Of a DNA stretch of 48,280 nucleotides, positions 17,328 through 25,667 are shown piece by piece. The notes below the pieces were generated by a model that saw nothing but the letters and a program-made list of their open reading frames with translations, did not search any database and was not told the origin of the DNA. This DNA is from Nocardia transvalensis NBRC 15921 (lineage in GTDB: Bacteria > Actinomycetota > Actinomycetes > Mycobacteriales > Mycobacteriaceae): assembly GCF_000308875.1 (NCBI RefSeq), contig NZ_BAGL01000016.1, forward strand, positions 1-48,280, given 5' to 3'. Position 1 is the first letter of the stretch, and every line of letters starts with the position of its first letter. A program made the translations under genes and the position numbers.

Positions 17328-19196
17328 ATGTGCGGAATCGTTGGCTACGTCGGATACCGGGACGCGCTCGGCGTCGTCGTGGACGCGCTACGCCGCATGG
17401 AGTACAGGGGGTACGACTCCGCGGGCGTGGCGATCCTGGACGGCGCGGGCGCCATCGCGGTGGAGCGCAAGGCGGGCCGGCTGGCCAATCTGGAGGCCGA
17501 ACTCGGCGAGGCGGGCGCCGCCCGCTTCAGCGGGACGACCGGGATGGGCCACACCCGCTGGGCGACCCACGGCGCGCCGACCGACCGCAACGCGCACCCG
17601 CATCGCGACGCCTCGGGGTCGGTCGCGGTGGTGCACAACGGCATCATCGAGAACTTCGCCCCGCTGCGCGGCGAACTCGAGGCCGCCGGTGTGGAGTTGC
17701 GCAGCGATACCGACACCGAGGTCGCGGTGCACCTGGTCGCGCAGGCGTACGCCGCCGGACCGACCGCCGGTGATTTCGTCGCCAGCGCGCTGGCCGTGCT
17801 GCGCCGGCTGGAGGGCGCGTTCACGCTGGTGTTCACGCACGCCGATCACCCCGGCACGATCGTGGCGGCGCGCCGCTCCACGCCGCTGGTCGTGGGCGTC
17901 GGCGAGGGGGAGATGTTCATCGCCTCCGATGTCACCGCGTTCATCGAGCACACCCGCGAGGCCGTCGAATTGGGCCAGGACCAGGCGGTGGTGATCACCG
18001 CGGACACCTACGAGGTCACGGATTTCGACGGCGAGACCGACGGCGTGCGCACCCGCCCGTTCACCATCGACTGGGATCTCGCCGCCGCCGAGAAGGGCGG
18101 CCACGACTACTTCATGCTCAAGGAGATCGAGGAGCAGCCGGCCGGTGTCGCCGAGACGCTGATCGGTCACTTCGCGAACGGCCGCATCGTGCTGGACGAG
18201 CAGCGTCTCGCCGAACAGGAGCTGCGCGAGTTCGACAAGGTCTTCGTGGTCGCCTGTGGCAGTTCGTATCACGCGGGCCTGCTGGCCAAGTACGCGATCG
18301 AGCATTGGACGCGGGTGCCGGTCGAGGTGGAGCTGGCCAGCGAATTCCGTTACCGCGACCCGGTTCTGGACCGCTCCACGCTGGTGGTGGCGATCTCGCA
18401 GTCCGGCGAGACCGCCGACACCCTGGAGGCGGTGCGGCACGCCAAGGAGCAGAAGGCTCGCGTACTGGCCATCTGCAACACCAACGGCGCGCAGATTCCC
18501 CGCGAGTCCGACGCCGTGGTCTACACCCGCACCGGGCCCGAGATCGGGGTGGCCTCGACCAAGGCGTTCCTCGCCCAGATCACCGCGAATTACCTTGTGG
18601 GACTTGCCCTCGCGCAGGCGCGCGGCACCAAGTATCCCGACGAGGTGGCGCGCGAATTCGGCGAGCTGGAGGCGATGCCCACACTCGTCGAGCGGGTGCT
18701 GGAGACGGCGCCGCAGGTGCGGGCGATCGCCCGCCAGTTCGCGAACGTCCCGACGGTGCTGTTCCTGGGCCGCCACGTGGGTTATCCGGTGGCGCTGGAG
18801 GGTGCGCTGAAGCTCAAGGAATTGGCGTACATGCACGCCGAGGGCTTCGCCGCCGGTGAGCTCAAGCACGGCCCGATCGCGTTGATCGAGGACGGCCTGC
18901 CGGTGATCGTGGTGATGCCGTCGCCGAAGGGGCGCGCGGTGCTGCATTCCAAGCTGCTCAGCAATATTCGCGAGATCCAGGCCCGCGGCGCCCGCACCAT
19001 CGTGATCGCCGAGGAGGGCGACGATACGGTGCGCCCGTTCGCCGATCACCTCATCGAGATCCCCGCCGCGCCGACGCTGTTCCAGCCGCTGCTGTCGACG
19101 GTCCCGCTGCAGGTCTTCGCGGCCGAGGTGGCGCAGACTCGCGGCTACGACATCGACAAGCCGCGCAACCTGGCCAAGTCTGTCACGGTGGAATAA
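17328..19196 (+). CDS. glmS: Glutamine--fructose-6-phosphate aminotransferase (isomerizing)
   Basis: GlmS converts fructose-6-phosphate and glutamine to glucosamine-6-phosphate, the first step of UDP-GlcNAc synthesis for peptidoglycan. The 622-aa protein starts MCGIVGYVG, with Cys2 as the N-terminal nucleophile of the type 2 glutaminase domain (1-240; MGHTRWATHG and HNGIIEN visible). Two SIS sugar-isomerase domains follow (VVACGSSYHAG, AISQSGETADT, GPEIGVASTKAF; then LGRHVGYPVALEGALKLKELAYMHAEGF). The C-terminus ends AKSVTVE, typical of the family. Full length and intact. It is divergent from the hydrolase at 16236 and followed by a long palindrome that may terminate it. Confidence 0.97.
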   Translation: MCGIVGYVGYRDALGVVVDALRRMEYRGYDSAGVAILDGAGAIAVERKAGRLANLEAELGEAGAARFSGTTGMGHTRWATHGAPTDRNAHPHRDASGSVAVVHNGIIENFAPLRGELEAAGVELRSDTDTEVAVHLVAQAYAAGPTAGDFVASALAVLRRLEGAFTLVFTHADHPGTIVAARRSTPLVVGVGEGEMFIASDVTAFIEHTREAVELGQDQAVVITADTYEVTDFDGETDGVRTRPFTIDWDLAAAEKGGHDYFMLKEIEEQPAGVAETLIGHFANGRIVLDEQRLAEQELREFDKVFVVACGSSYHAGLLAKYAIEHWTRVPVEVELASEFRYRDPVLDRSTLVVAISQSGETADTLEAVRHAKEQKARVLAICNTNGAQIPRESDAVVYTRTGPEIGVASTKAFLAQITANYLVGLALAQARGTKYPDEVAREFGELEAMPTLVERVLETAPQVRAIARQFANVPTVLFLGRHVGYPVALEGALKLKELAYMHAEGFAAGELKHGPIALIEDGLPVIVVMPSPKGRAVLHSKLLSNIREIQARGARTIVIAEEGDDTVRPFADHLIEIPAAPTLFQPLLSTVPLQVFAAEVAQTRGYDIDKPRNLAKSVTVE

Positions 19197-19243
19197 GTCT
19201 CGGCGCGCCCTCTTTCGTCCCTGGCACGCCGTATTTCGTTTTC

Positions 19244-19306
19244 CCGGCATGCTTTTGGCCGGGATCCCTCGTCGGCCGCCGGGGTTTCCGGCCAAAAGCA
19301 TGCCGG
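19244..19306. repeat. Palindrome, 19-bp perfect arms, shared with 46876-46960
   Basis: Left arm 19244-19262 and right arm 19288-19306 are perfect inverted copies (core CCGGCCAAAAGC) around a 25-base loop. It lies 48 bases after the glmS stop and may act as a terminator. The same core appears at the palindrome after guaB3, so it is also a dispersed repeat. Confidence 0.75.
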
Positions 19307-19388
19307 AAAAGGGGGCGGGATGGCCGGAAAGGGGGCGGGGACGGCCGGAAAAGGGCGGGGACGGCCGGAAAAGGGGGCGGTATGGCGG
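19302..19388 (+). repeat. Four imperfect tandem copies of a ~20-base G-rich unit
   Basis: The unit reads about GGCCGGAAAAGGGGGCGGG with small indels, repeated four times directly after the palindrome and sharing GCCGGAAAA with its right arm. Slippage-prone; G runs could also form quadruplexes. Confidence 0.65.
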
Positions 19389-19582
19389 CCTCGATCTTGC
19401 GCTTCGACGGGTGTGGCAATTGATCTACAACTCCTCGCGAGGGCGTCCGGCCGGTTCACCGCACTGTGATCGATGACTCCATACCGCCTGCTCCGTGGAT
19501 TTCTCTCAGCGTAATAGAACTATAAGTTCACCTGTAGTTCAGATTCTATTAACCTTTCGCAATCAGTCTGTGATGTGCCAGG

Positions 19583-19603
19583 AAACAGACCGCAAGTCTG
19601 TTT
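19583..19603 (+). promoter_or_regulatory. Short hairpin in the leader of the transglycosylase gene
   Basis: AAACAGAC and GTCTGTTT flank a CGCAA loop. It is followed by GGGTGGTATCCGACGCC and later CCGATCCCGACTCGG, which vaguely recall the actinobacterial ydaO/yuaA c-di-AMP riboswitch often found before cell-wall hydrolase genes. The match is loose and the call is weak. Confidence 0.25.
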
Positions 19604-19820
19604 GCCGCGGGTGGTATCCGACGCCGAGACGTCCCTCCACCGCTACGGCTCCGCCTCTGTCGCCGATCCCGACTCGGCGCGCGGTGCACCGCGTCCTGTT
19701 CGCGGACAACTGAATCCCTCATTTCCACAACACACGCGATAAAAGAAAACAGCCCGCATCGACGACGCCGACAGCCACGGCCCCGGCGCCGCGGTACTCG
19801 CGCGCTGTCGGAGTTCCCCC

Positions 19821-20369
19821 ATGCATATGAGAAGACTGTTGCCGCTCGCCGCCTTCGCCGCCGTGCTCGCGGTGCCCGCGCAGGCGTACGCCGAGACCCC
19901 GATCGCCGGTGTGCCGCCGGAGCTGCAGGAACCCGCCCAGCAACTGCAGCGGCAGGCCGGGCAGTTGCCGCAGGATCAGCAGGATCAGCTGCGGCAGTTC
20001 CTCCAGCCGCTCCCGCAGCCGCTGCCCGACCTGCTGCCGCCGGTCTTCACGAACGATCTGGACGGCTGGATCCACAACGCCCTGCACATCCTGGGCCAGC
20101 GCGGGATCCCGGCCACCTACGACGGCATCTACCGCAACATCATGCGGGAGTCGGGCGGCAACCCGGCCGCGATCAACCTCTACGACTCCAACGCCGCGGC
20201 CGGCATCCCCTCCAAGGGTCTGATGCAGGTCATCGATCCCACCTTCGCCGCGTTCCATGTGGACGGGACGTCGTGGGACATCTTCGATCCGGTCGCCAAC
20301 ATCGCCGCGGCCTGCAACTACGCCGCCAACCGGTACGGCACGATCGACAACGTCTTCTCGGCCTACTGA
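19821..20369 (+). CDS. Secreted lytic transglycosylase (SLT domain)
   Basis: A 182-aa exported protein. A Sec signal peptide (MRRLLPLAAFAAVLAVPAQAYA, cleavage after AYA) is followed by a Gln/Pro/Leu-rich spacer (about 27-75) and a compact SLT-type transglycosylase domain (about 80-182). The catalytic Glu is in NIMRESGGNP; the GLMQVIDPTF and NIAAACNYAANRYG motifs complete the lysozyme-like fold. It would cleave peptidoglycan glycan strands outside the membrane. Domain length and the C-terminal placement match mycobacterial and nocardial SLT proteins of this type. The gene is monocistronic, convergent with the MmyB regulator (7-base overlap), and has a long AT-rich leader that may regulate it. 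Confidence 0.88.
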   Translation: MHMRRLLPLAAFAAVLAVPAQAYAETPIAGVPPELQEPAQQLQRQAGQLPQDQQDQLRQFLQPLPQPLPDLLPPVFTNDLDGWIHNALHILGQRGIPATYDGIYRNIMRESGGNPAAINLYDSNAAAGIPSKGLMQVIDPTFAAFHVDGTSWDIFDPVANIAAACNYAANRYGTIDNVFSAY

Positions 20370-21190
20370 TTCGCTCGCGTCACGGGCGTGTAGATCACCA
20401 GATGCAGGTCCGGGTGATCGGCGGGCGCGAGGCGATGGTGCTCGTAGCGCAGTTCGCCGCGCTCGGGATGGTGGAACATCCGCTCCCGTGAGGTGAAGCC
20501 CTCGATGTCGTGGCTGTTCCAGCCCGCGCGGAACTCCGGGCTGACCTCCAGCAGGCGCTGGATCGCCGGGGTCCGCGCGAGGTCGCCCAGCCGCGGACCG
20601 GCCTCGGCGCGGAATTCGGCGAGGAAGCGGCGGCTGGTCACCTGCCAGTCCGGCAGCAGGTCGCGCACGTACGGGTCGGTGAACACCAGCCACAGCAGGT
20701 TGCGGTCGGCCGGGGCGACCGTCGCCACATTCGGATACAGCTCGGCGTAGGCGCGATTCCAGCCGCTGATCTGCCAGTCCGGGGCGATGGCGTACGCGGG
20801 GAAGTCCAGCGCGTCGAGCAGGCGCTGGACATGTTCGGGCGCGGAAGCCGTTGTGGCGTCGGGTGATTCGTGCAGCGGCGCGTATCCGGCCAGCGACAGG
20901 ATGTAGCTGTGTTCGGTGGGAGTCAGCCGCAGGGTGCGGGCGAGCGCGTCGAGCACCTGCCGCGACGGCTGGATCTCGCGCCCTTGCTCCAGCCACGTGT
21001 ACCAGGTGGCGCTCACGCCGGACAGGGTCGCGACTTCCTCGCGCCGCAACCCGCCTCGCCGACGTGGTCCGGGTGGCGGCAGGCCGACCGCAGTCGGATC
21101 CAGGTGCCTGCGGCGCGCCTGGAGAAAGTCGCCCAGTTCCGCTCGCCGCTGGTCGCCGGGCCCGGATGTACGGTCACGCCGGCCGCTCAT
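20363..21190 (-). CDS. XRE-family regulator with MmyB-like ligand-binding domain
   Basis: The N-terminal helix-turn-helix (about 15-90: [40 protein letters not shown]) is typical of the XRE/MmyB family, and the rest is the MmyB-like ligand domain ([75 protein letters not shown] end). In MmyB proteins this PAS-related domain probably binds a small fatty-acid-like ligand. 275 aa, full length. Such regulators commonly control a neighbouring SDR or transporter; here the divergent neighbour is ilvD, but no operator is identified. Regulated target unknown. Confidence 0.88.
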   Translation of the reverse strand: MSGRRDRTSGPGDQRRAELGDFLQARRRHLDPTAVGLPPPGPRRRGGLRREEVATLSGVSATWYTWLEQGREIQPSRQVLDALARTLRLTPTEHSYILSLAGYAPLHESPDATTASAPEHVQRLLDALDFPAYAIAPDWQISGWNRAYAELYPNVATVAPADRNLLWLVFTDPYVRDLLPDWQVTSRRFLAEFRAEAGPRLGDLARTPAIQRLLEVSPEFRAGWNSHDIEGFTSRERMFHHPERGELRYEHHRLAPADHPDLHLVIYTPVTRANQ

Positions 21191-21341
21191 CGTTGTCCCG
21201 CCTCCGAGCCGGGGCCTAATGCGCGGGTCGACCGGGTATCAGCGCTGGTCCGGGACACCATCCCAGCCTAACTACTGGTACTCCCACTACCAGCACAACC
21301 GCCGTCTTCGCTCGTCCGCGGCGCACCAGCACGATCGGTTC

Positions 21342-23186
21342 ATGCCTGAACTGAGATCACGGACGGTCACCCACGGACGCAATATGGCCGGCGCCCGCGC
21401 GCTCATGCGCGCCTCCGGGGTGCCGAGCGCCGATATCGGGGCGAAACCGGTTGTCGCCGTGGCGAACAGCTTCACCGAATTCGTGCCCGGTCACACCCAT
21501 CTGCAGCCGGTGGGCCGCATCGTGAGCGAGGCGGTCCGGGAGGCGGGCGGCATCCCGCGCGAGTTCAACACCATCGCCGTCGACGACGGGATCGCGATGG
21601 GCCACGGCGGGATGCTGTACTCGCTGCCCTCGCGCGACCTGATCGCCGACTCGATCGAGTACATGGTGCAGGCGCACTGCGCCGACGCGCTGGTGTGCAT
21701 CTCGAACTGCGACAAGATCACGCCGGGCATGCTGCTCGCGGCGATGCGGCTGAACATCCCGACCGTCTTCGTTTCCGGCGGTCCGATGGAGGGCGGTCGC
21801 ACGGTGCTGACCGACGGGACCGCGCGGCGGCTCGATCTCATCACCACCATGAGCGAGGCCGTCAACGACACCGTGTCCGACGAGGATCTGTCCCGCATCG
21901 AGGAGAATGCCTGTCCCACCTGCGGATCCTGCGCCGGCATGTTCACCGCCAACTCGATGAACTGCCTGGTCGAGGCCCTCGGTCTGGGCCTGCCGGGCAA
22001 CGGCACCACGCTGGCCACGCACACCGCGCGCCGCGACCTCTACGAGCGGGCCGGGCGCACGGTCATGGAGATCACCCGCCGCTACTACGAGAAGGACGAC
22101 GATTCGGTACTGCCCCGCGCGATCGGCTCCCGCGCGGCCTTCGACAACGCGATGGCCCTGGACCTGGCGATGGGCGGTTCCACCAATACGGTGCTGCACC
22201 TGCTGGCCGCGGCCCGGGAGGCGGAGCTGGACTACACGCTGGGCGATATCGAGGACCGCTCGCGGAACGTCCCGTGCCTGTGCAAGGTGGCGCCCAACGG
22301 CAGCTATCTGATGGAGGACGTGCATCGCGCCGGAGGCATCCCGGCCATCCTCGGCGAGCTGTCCCGGGCAGGGCATCTGCATACGAATGTGTCTGCGGTG
22401 CATGCCGATTCGCTGGACTCCTGGCTGCGGGAGTGGGATGTGCGCGGGACCGATCCGGCACCGGAGGCCGTCGAGCTGTTCCATGCCGCGCCCGGCGGAA
22501 TGCGGTCGGCCACGGCGTTTTCCCAGTCGGCGCGCTGGGAGTCCCTCGATACGGATGCGGAGCACGGGTGCATTCGCGATGTGGCGCACGCGTATTCGGC
22601 CGACGGTGGTCTGGCCGTGCTGCGCGGCAATCTCGCGCCCGACGGCGCGGTGGTCAAGTCCGCGGGCGTGCCCGACGCGATGCGCACCTTCACCGGCCGG
22701 GCGGTCGTGGCCGAATCGCAGGAGGAGGCGGTCGACGCCATCCTGTCCGGGCGCGTCCGGGCCGGGGATGTGCTGGTGATCCGGTACGAGGGCCCGCGCG
22801 GCGGCCCGGGAATGCAGGAAATGCTGCACCCCACCGCGTATCTCAAGGGCCGCGGGCTCGCGGGTTCGGTCGCGATCGTCACCGACGGGCGATTCTCCGG
22901 CGGCAGCTCCGGGCTGTCGATCGGCCACCTCTCCCCGGAGGCGGCGGCCGGCGGAGTGATCGCGCTGGTCGCCGACGGCGACACGATCGGCATCGATATC
23001 CCCGCCCGCACCCTAGTTTTGGACGTCCCGGACGAGCAACTGGCGGCCCGCCGCGTCCGGCAGTCCGACATTGGATTCCGTCCCATGAACCGCGATCGCC
23101 CGGTGTCGAAGGCCCTGCGCGCCTACGCCCTGCTGGCCCAATCCGCGGACAAGGGAGGTGTGCGCGAACTCCCCGATGGTGAGTGA
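21342..23186 (+). CDS. ilvD: Dihydroxy-acid dehydratase
   Basis: IlvD removes water from 2,3-dihydroxy-isovalerate or -methylvalerate to give the 2-keto acids that precede valine/leucine and isoleucine. The 614-aa length matches the long (E. coli-type) form. Iron-sulfur ligands are visible in [10 protein letters not shown] and [11 protein letters not shown], followed by [20 protein letters not shown], and the C-terminal domain shows [12 protein letters not shown] and [25 protein letters not shown] 21342 is chosen because homology starts at once ([24 protein letters not shown]); the frame is open upstream, overlapping the regulator, but that part is shadow. The 3' end overlaps the convergent MFS gene by 64 bases. 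Confidence 0.96.
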   Translation: MPELRSRTVTHGRNMAGARALMRASGVPSADIGAKPVVAVANSFTEFVPGHTHLQPVGRIVSEAVREAGGIPREFNTIAVDDGIAMGHGGMLYSLPSRDLIADSIEYMVQAHCADALVCISNCDKITPGMLLAAMRLNIPTVFVSGGPMEGGRTVLTDGTARRLDLITTMSEAVNDTVSDEDLSRIEENACPTCGSCAGMFTANSMNCLVEALGLGLPGNGTTLATHTARRDLYERAGRTVMEITRRYYEKDDDSVLPRAIGSRAAFDNAMALDLAMGGSTNTVLHLLAAAREAELDYTLGDIEDRSRNVPCLCKVAPNGSYLMEDVHRAGGIPAILGELSRAGHLHTNVSAVHADSLDSWLREWDVRGTDPAPEAVELFHAAPGGMRSATAFSQSARWESLDTDAEHGCIRDVAHAYSADGGLAVLRGNLAPDGAVVKSAGVPDAMRTFTGRAVVAESQEEAVDAILSGRVRAGDVLVIRYEGPRGGPGMQEMLHPTAYLKGRGLAGSVAIVTDGRFSGGSSGLSIGHLSPEAAAGGVIALVADGDTIGIDIPARTLVLDVPDEQLAARRVRQSDIGFRPMNRDRPVSKALRAYALLAQSADKGGVRELPDGE

Positions 23187-24334
23187 TCCGGCTTCCGCCG
23201 TTCGAGCGCGCCCGACAGCACCGCCAGCCCCAGCGCACTCCCGGACAGCAGTACCCCGACCCAGTTGGGGGCGGTGTAGCCGAACCCCGCGGCGATGACC
23301 AGGCCGCCGAGCCAGGCGGCCAGGGCATTGCCCAGGTTGAAGGCGCCGATATTGAGCGCCGAGGCCAGGGTGGGCGCGCTGGCCGCCTGGTCGAGTACTC
23401 GTTTCTGGAGCGGCGGGACGGTCGCGAAACCCAGTGCGCCGATGAGCATTACGGTGATTCCCGCGGCGATCTTGTTGTGCGCGGTCAGCGTGAACAGGCC
23501 GAGGACCACCGCGAGCGCGCCGAGCGTGATGTACAGCATGGGCATCAGGTGCCGGTCGGCGTAGCGGCCGCCGATCAGGTTGCCGATGAGGAAGCCGAGC
23601 CCGAACAGGACCATGATCCAGGTGACCGAGCTGTCGGCGAATCCGGTGACCTCGGTCATCATCGGCGCCAGATAGGTGATCGCCGCGAAGACGCCGCCGA
23701 AGCCGAGCACGGTCATCGCCATGGCCAGCAGCACCTGGGGATTCGCGAGCACCGCCAGTTCGTGGCGCAGCCGCGCGTCCCGCGGTGCGGGCTGCTCGGG
23801 GACCAGCGCGACGACGCCCGCGAAGGCGAGGACGCCGACCGCGGCCACCAGCGTGAAGGCCAGCCGCCAGCCGAAGTGCTGGCCGAGCAGGGTGCTCAGC
23901 GGCACGCCGACCACGGTCGCGACGGTGAGCCCGGTGAACATGAGTGCGATCGCACCAGCCCGCCGGTCCTTGCTCACCAGCCCGCCCGCGACGACCGCGC
24001 CGATGCCGAAGAACGCGCCGTGCGCCAGCGACGCGACGATCCGGCCGGTCAGCATCAGCCCGAAGTTCGGCGCGGCCGCCGACAGCGCGTTGCCGCCGAT
24101 GAGCAGCAGCAGGCTGAGCAGCAGCATCCGCTTGCGGGAGACCCGGGTTCCGAGCCCGGTCATGATCGGCGCCCCGGCCAGTACGCCGAGCGCATAGCCC
24201 GTGACCAGCCATCCGGCGGTGGGGATGGAGACGGCATAGCTGTCGGCGATGCCCGGGAGCAGGCCGACCACGATGAATTCGGTGGTGCCGATGGCGAAGG
24301 CCCCGAGTGTGAGGGCGAGCAGTGCGAGCGGCAT
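23123..24334 (-). CDS. MFS transporter, DHA1 family (AraJ/YdhP-like)
   Basis: A 403-aa protein with about 12 hydrophobic helices. Family marks include an N-terminal [21 protein letters not shown] (helix 1 motif of the AraJ/YdhP/CmlA-like DHA1 exporters), the loop 2-3 basic motif [12 protein letters not shown] and a second-half equivalent [10 protein letters not shown]. These carriers export drugs, sugars or metabolites by proton antiport; the substrate cannot be read. The start ATG 24334 has GGAGG nine bases upstream; the frame is open to 24394, but that is leader. It is divergent from a MarR gene, whose product very likely represses it through sites at 24385-24411. Confidence 0.88.
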   Translation of the reverse strand: MPLALLALTLGAFAIGTTEFIVVGLLPGIADSYAVSIPTAGWLVTGYALGVLAGAPIMTGLGTRVSRKRMLLLSLLLLIGGNALSAAAPNFGLMLTGRIVASLAHGAFFGIGAVVAGGLVSKDRRAGAIALMFTGLTVATVVGVPLSTLLGQHFGWRLAFTLVAAVGVLAFAGVVALVPEQPAPRDARLRHELAVLANPQVLLAMAMTVLGFGGVFAAITYLAPMMTEVTGFADSSVTWIMVLFGLGFLIGNLIGGRYADRHLMPMLYITLGALAVVLGLFTLTAHNKIAAGITVMLIGALGFATVPPLQKRVLDQAASAPTLASALNIGAFNLGNALAAWLGGLVIAAGFGYTAPNWVGVLLSGSALGLAVLSGALERRKPDHSPSGSSRTPPLSADWASRA

Positions 24335-24381
24335 GGGGTGGAGCCTCCACTGAGTCTTGCGGGCGAGCATTACAGGCGTCG

Positions 24382-24411
24382 ACATTAATTGCATACGCGG
24401 ACTAATTGCAA
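24382..24411. promoter_or_regulatory. Promoter/operator between MFS and marR genes
   Basis: Two direct copies of TAATTGCA (inside 24385-24394 and 24402-24411) lie 17 bases apart. On the minus strand they coincide with TTGCAA (-35, 24411-24406), an 18-base spacer and TAATGT (-10, 24387-24382), a good promoter for the MFS gene. MarR binding here would block the polymerase. Inferred from position. Confidence 0.55.
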
Positions 24412-24471
24412 GCGCTGGCTATTGCGTGGGCCGGTTATCCTGGTGGGACGTCCCGTACCCAGGAGGAATTC

Positions 24472-24960
24472 ATGACCGCGGATGCCGCCCTGACCGGTCT
24501 CGCCGATGGCTGGTGCGCGCTGTCGGTGCTGCACGACCGGATCGAGGCGCATCTCGAGCGCGTGCTGCAGGCGCACGAGCTGAGCGTCCGCGAGTATTCG
24601 GTGCTGGTGGTGCTGAGCCGCCAGCACGACGGGCCGGGCGGGCATCTGCGGATGAACCAGGTCGCGGATTCGGTGGCGCTGAGCCAGAGCGCGACCACCC
24701 GCCTGGTCACCCGCCTCGAGGACCGCGGCCTGCTCCAGCGCTACCTGTGCCCCGACGACCGCCGCGGCATCTACACCGATGTCACCCCGGCGGGCATGGA
24801 CCTACTCGCCCGCGCCCGCCCCGGCTACGACGAGGCCCTGGCGGGAGCCCTACGCCAAGCCGCCGCCGACCCCGAACTCGCCCCCCTGGTCGCCGCGGTC
24901 CAGGCACTGAACTCTTCGTCATCCCGAGGCGCCCGCACCCGCGAATACCGCCCGGCCTGA
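24472..24960 (+). CDS. MarR-family transcriptional regulator
   Basis: A 162-aa winged-helix dimer-type regulator. The recognition region is clear: SVREYSVLVVLSRQ, MNQVADSVALSQSATTRLVTRLEDRGLLQRYLCPDDRRGIYTDVTPAGMDLL, including the wing motif DDRR. The start ATG 24472 has a near-perfect AGGAGGAA. MarR proteins usually repress a divergent transporter and release DNA on binding a phenolic or drug ligand; the neighbouring MFS exporter and the shared spacer with paired TAATTGCA sites support that. C-terminal ~15 residues (SSSSRGARTREYRPA) are low complexity. Confidence 0.9.
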   Translation: MTADAALTGLADGWCALSVLHDRIEAHLERVLQAHELSVREYSVLVVLSRQHDGPGGHLRMNQVADSVALSQSATTRLVTRLEDRGLLQRYLCPDDRRGIYTDVTPAGMDLLARARPGYDEALAGALRQAAADPELAPLVAAVQALNSSSSRGARTREYRPA

Positions 24961-24980
24961 GGTCTATCGCGCGCGGGTCG

Positions 24981-25403
24981 CTACTGCACCGTGACGGTTC
25001 CCCGCATCTCCGGGTGGAGGGGGCACATGTAGCGGTAGGTGCCTGGGGTGGTGAAGGTGTGGCTCCACTCGCCCTGGGTGAGGATGGGGCTGTTGACGCC
25101 CATGGCGGCGTCGCCGATGCCTTGGACCGCGTGGGGCACCTTGTCGGAGAACTTCCACGTCACGGTGCTTCCGGCGGGGACGGTGATCGCGGCGGGGGAG
25201 AACTTCATGTCGTCGGCCTGGACGGTGGTGGTCGTGGACTGCGGCGCGCCGGTGGTGGCGGGGGCCGACGAGGCGGCGGCGGGCGTCGACGACGGCGTGG
25301 CGGTGGATTTCTCCGAGCCGCAGCCGGCCAGCGCCACTCCCGTCGCGGCAATCACGGTGATCAGAACACGCGCGGTCGGGACGCCCGCAGAGCCAGTCGA
25401 CAT
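24981..25403 (-). CDS. Cupredoxin-domain lipoprotein (plastocyanin-like)
   Basis: A 140-aa exported lipoprotein: signal segment VLITVIAATGVALAGCGS with lipobox LAGC, a Ser/Thr/Ala linker, then a type I copper domain (about 62-140). Copper ligands are visible as His in VPHAVQG and as Cys, His and Met in the loop MCPLHPEM, the classical C-x-x-x-H-x-x-M arrangement. It probably carries electrons or stores copper outside the membrane. ATG 25403 gives a normal-length signal peptide; ATG 25475, with GGAG upstream, is an alternative that adds a 24-residue extension. Longer upstream frame is shadow of the neighbouring gene. Confidence 0.85.
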   Translation of the reverse strand: MSTGSAGVPTARVLITVIAATGVALAGCGSEKSTATPSSTPAAASSAPATTGAPQSTTTTVQADDMKFSPAAITVPAGSTVTWKFSDKVPHAVQGIGDAAMGVNSPILTQGEWSHTFTTPGTYRYMCPLHPEMRGTVTVQ

Positions 25404-25667
25404 GCGGGCCAGCGTAGTAGCCGCCGGTTGCGGGCGGTTCGCGACGGGTGTCCGTGGTGGGCGCTGTGCGGGCATGGGGATCTCCGGGGGGGTGAGTTCG
25501 GTCGCGTACTGCAACCACGCGACGAGGCGTGCCACGGTTCGCGCGGCACCGTGTGTCGGCCGGATCGCGTCCGATTCCGCACGCCCGCGGGGCGTAATCT
25601 GCACTCGTTGCGGGATACCGAGGCACCGAGCGGCCCGCGCCGGCGGGCGGCGGGTAGGAGGGCGAGT

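Larger units (their letters stand above)
19197..19820. other. 624-base intergenic region after glmS
   Basis: No convincing gene is seen. It contains a 19-bp-arm palindrome (19244-19306), G-rich tandem repeats (19302-19388), then an unusually AT-rich stretch with a small palindrome GAACTATAAGTTC (19517-19529) and a short hairpin (19583-19603) upstream of the transglycosylase gene. Confidence 0.6.

Noticed and set aside
17388..19301. 637-codon antisense ORF over glmS
   Set aside because: Typical antisense shadow of a high-GC gene; glmS is fully conserved on the other strand.
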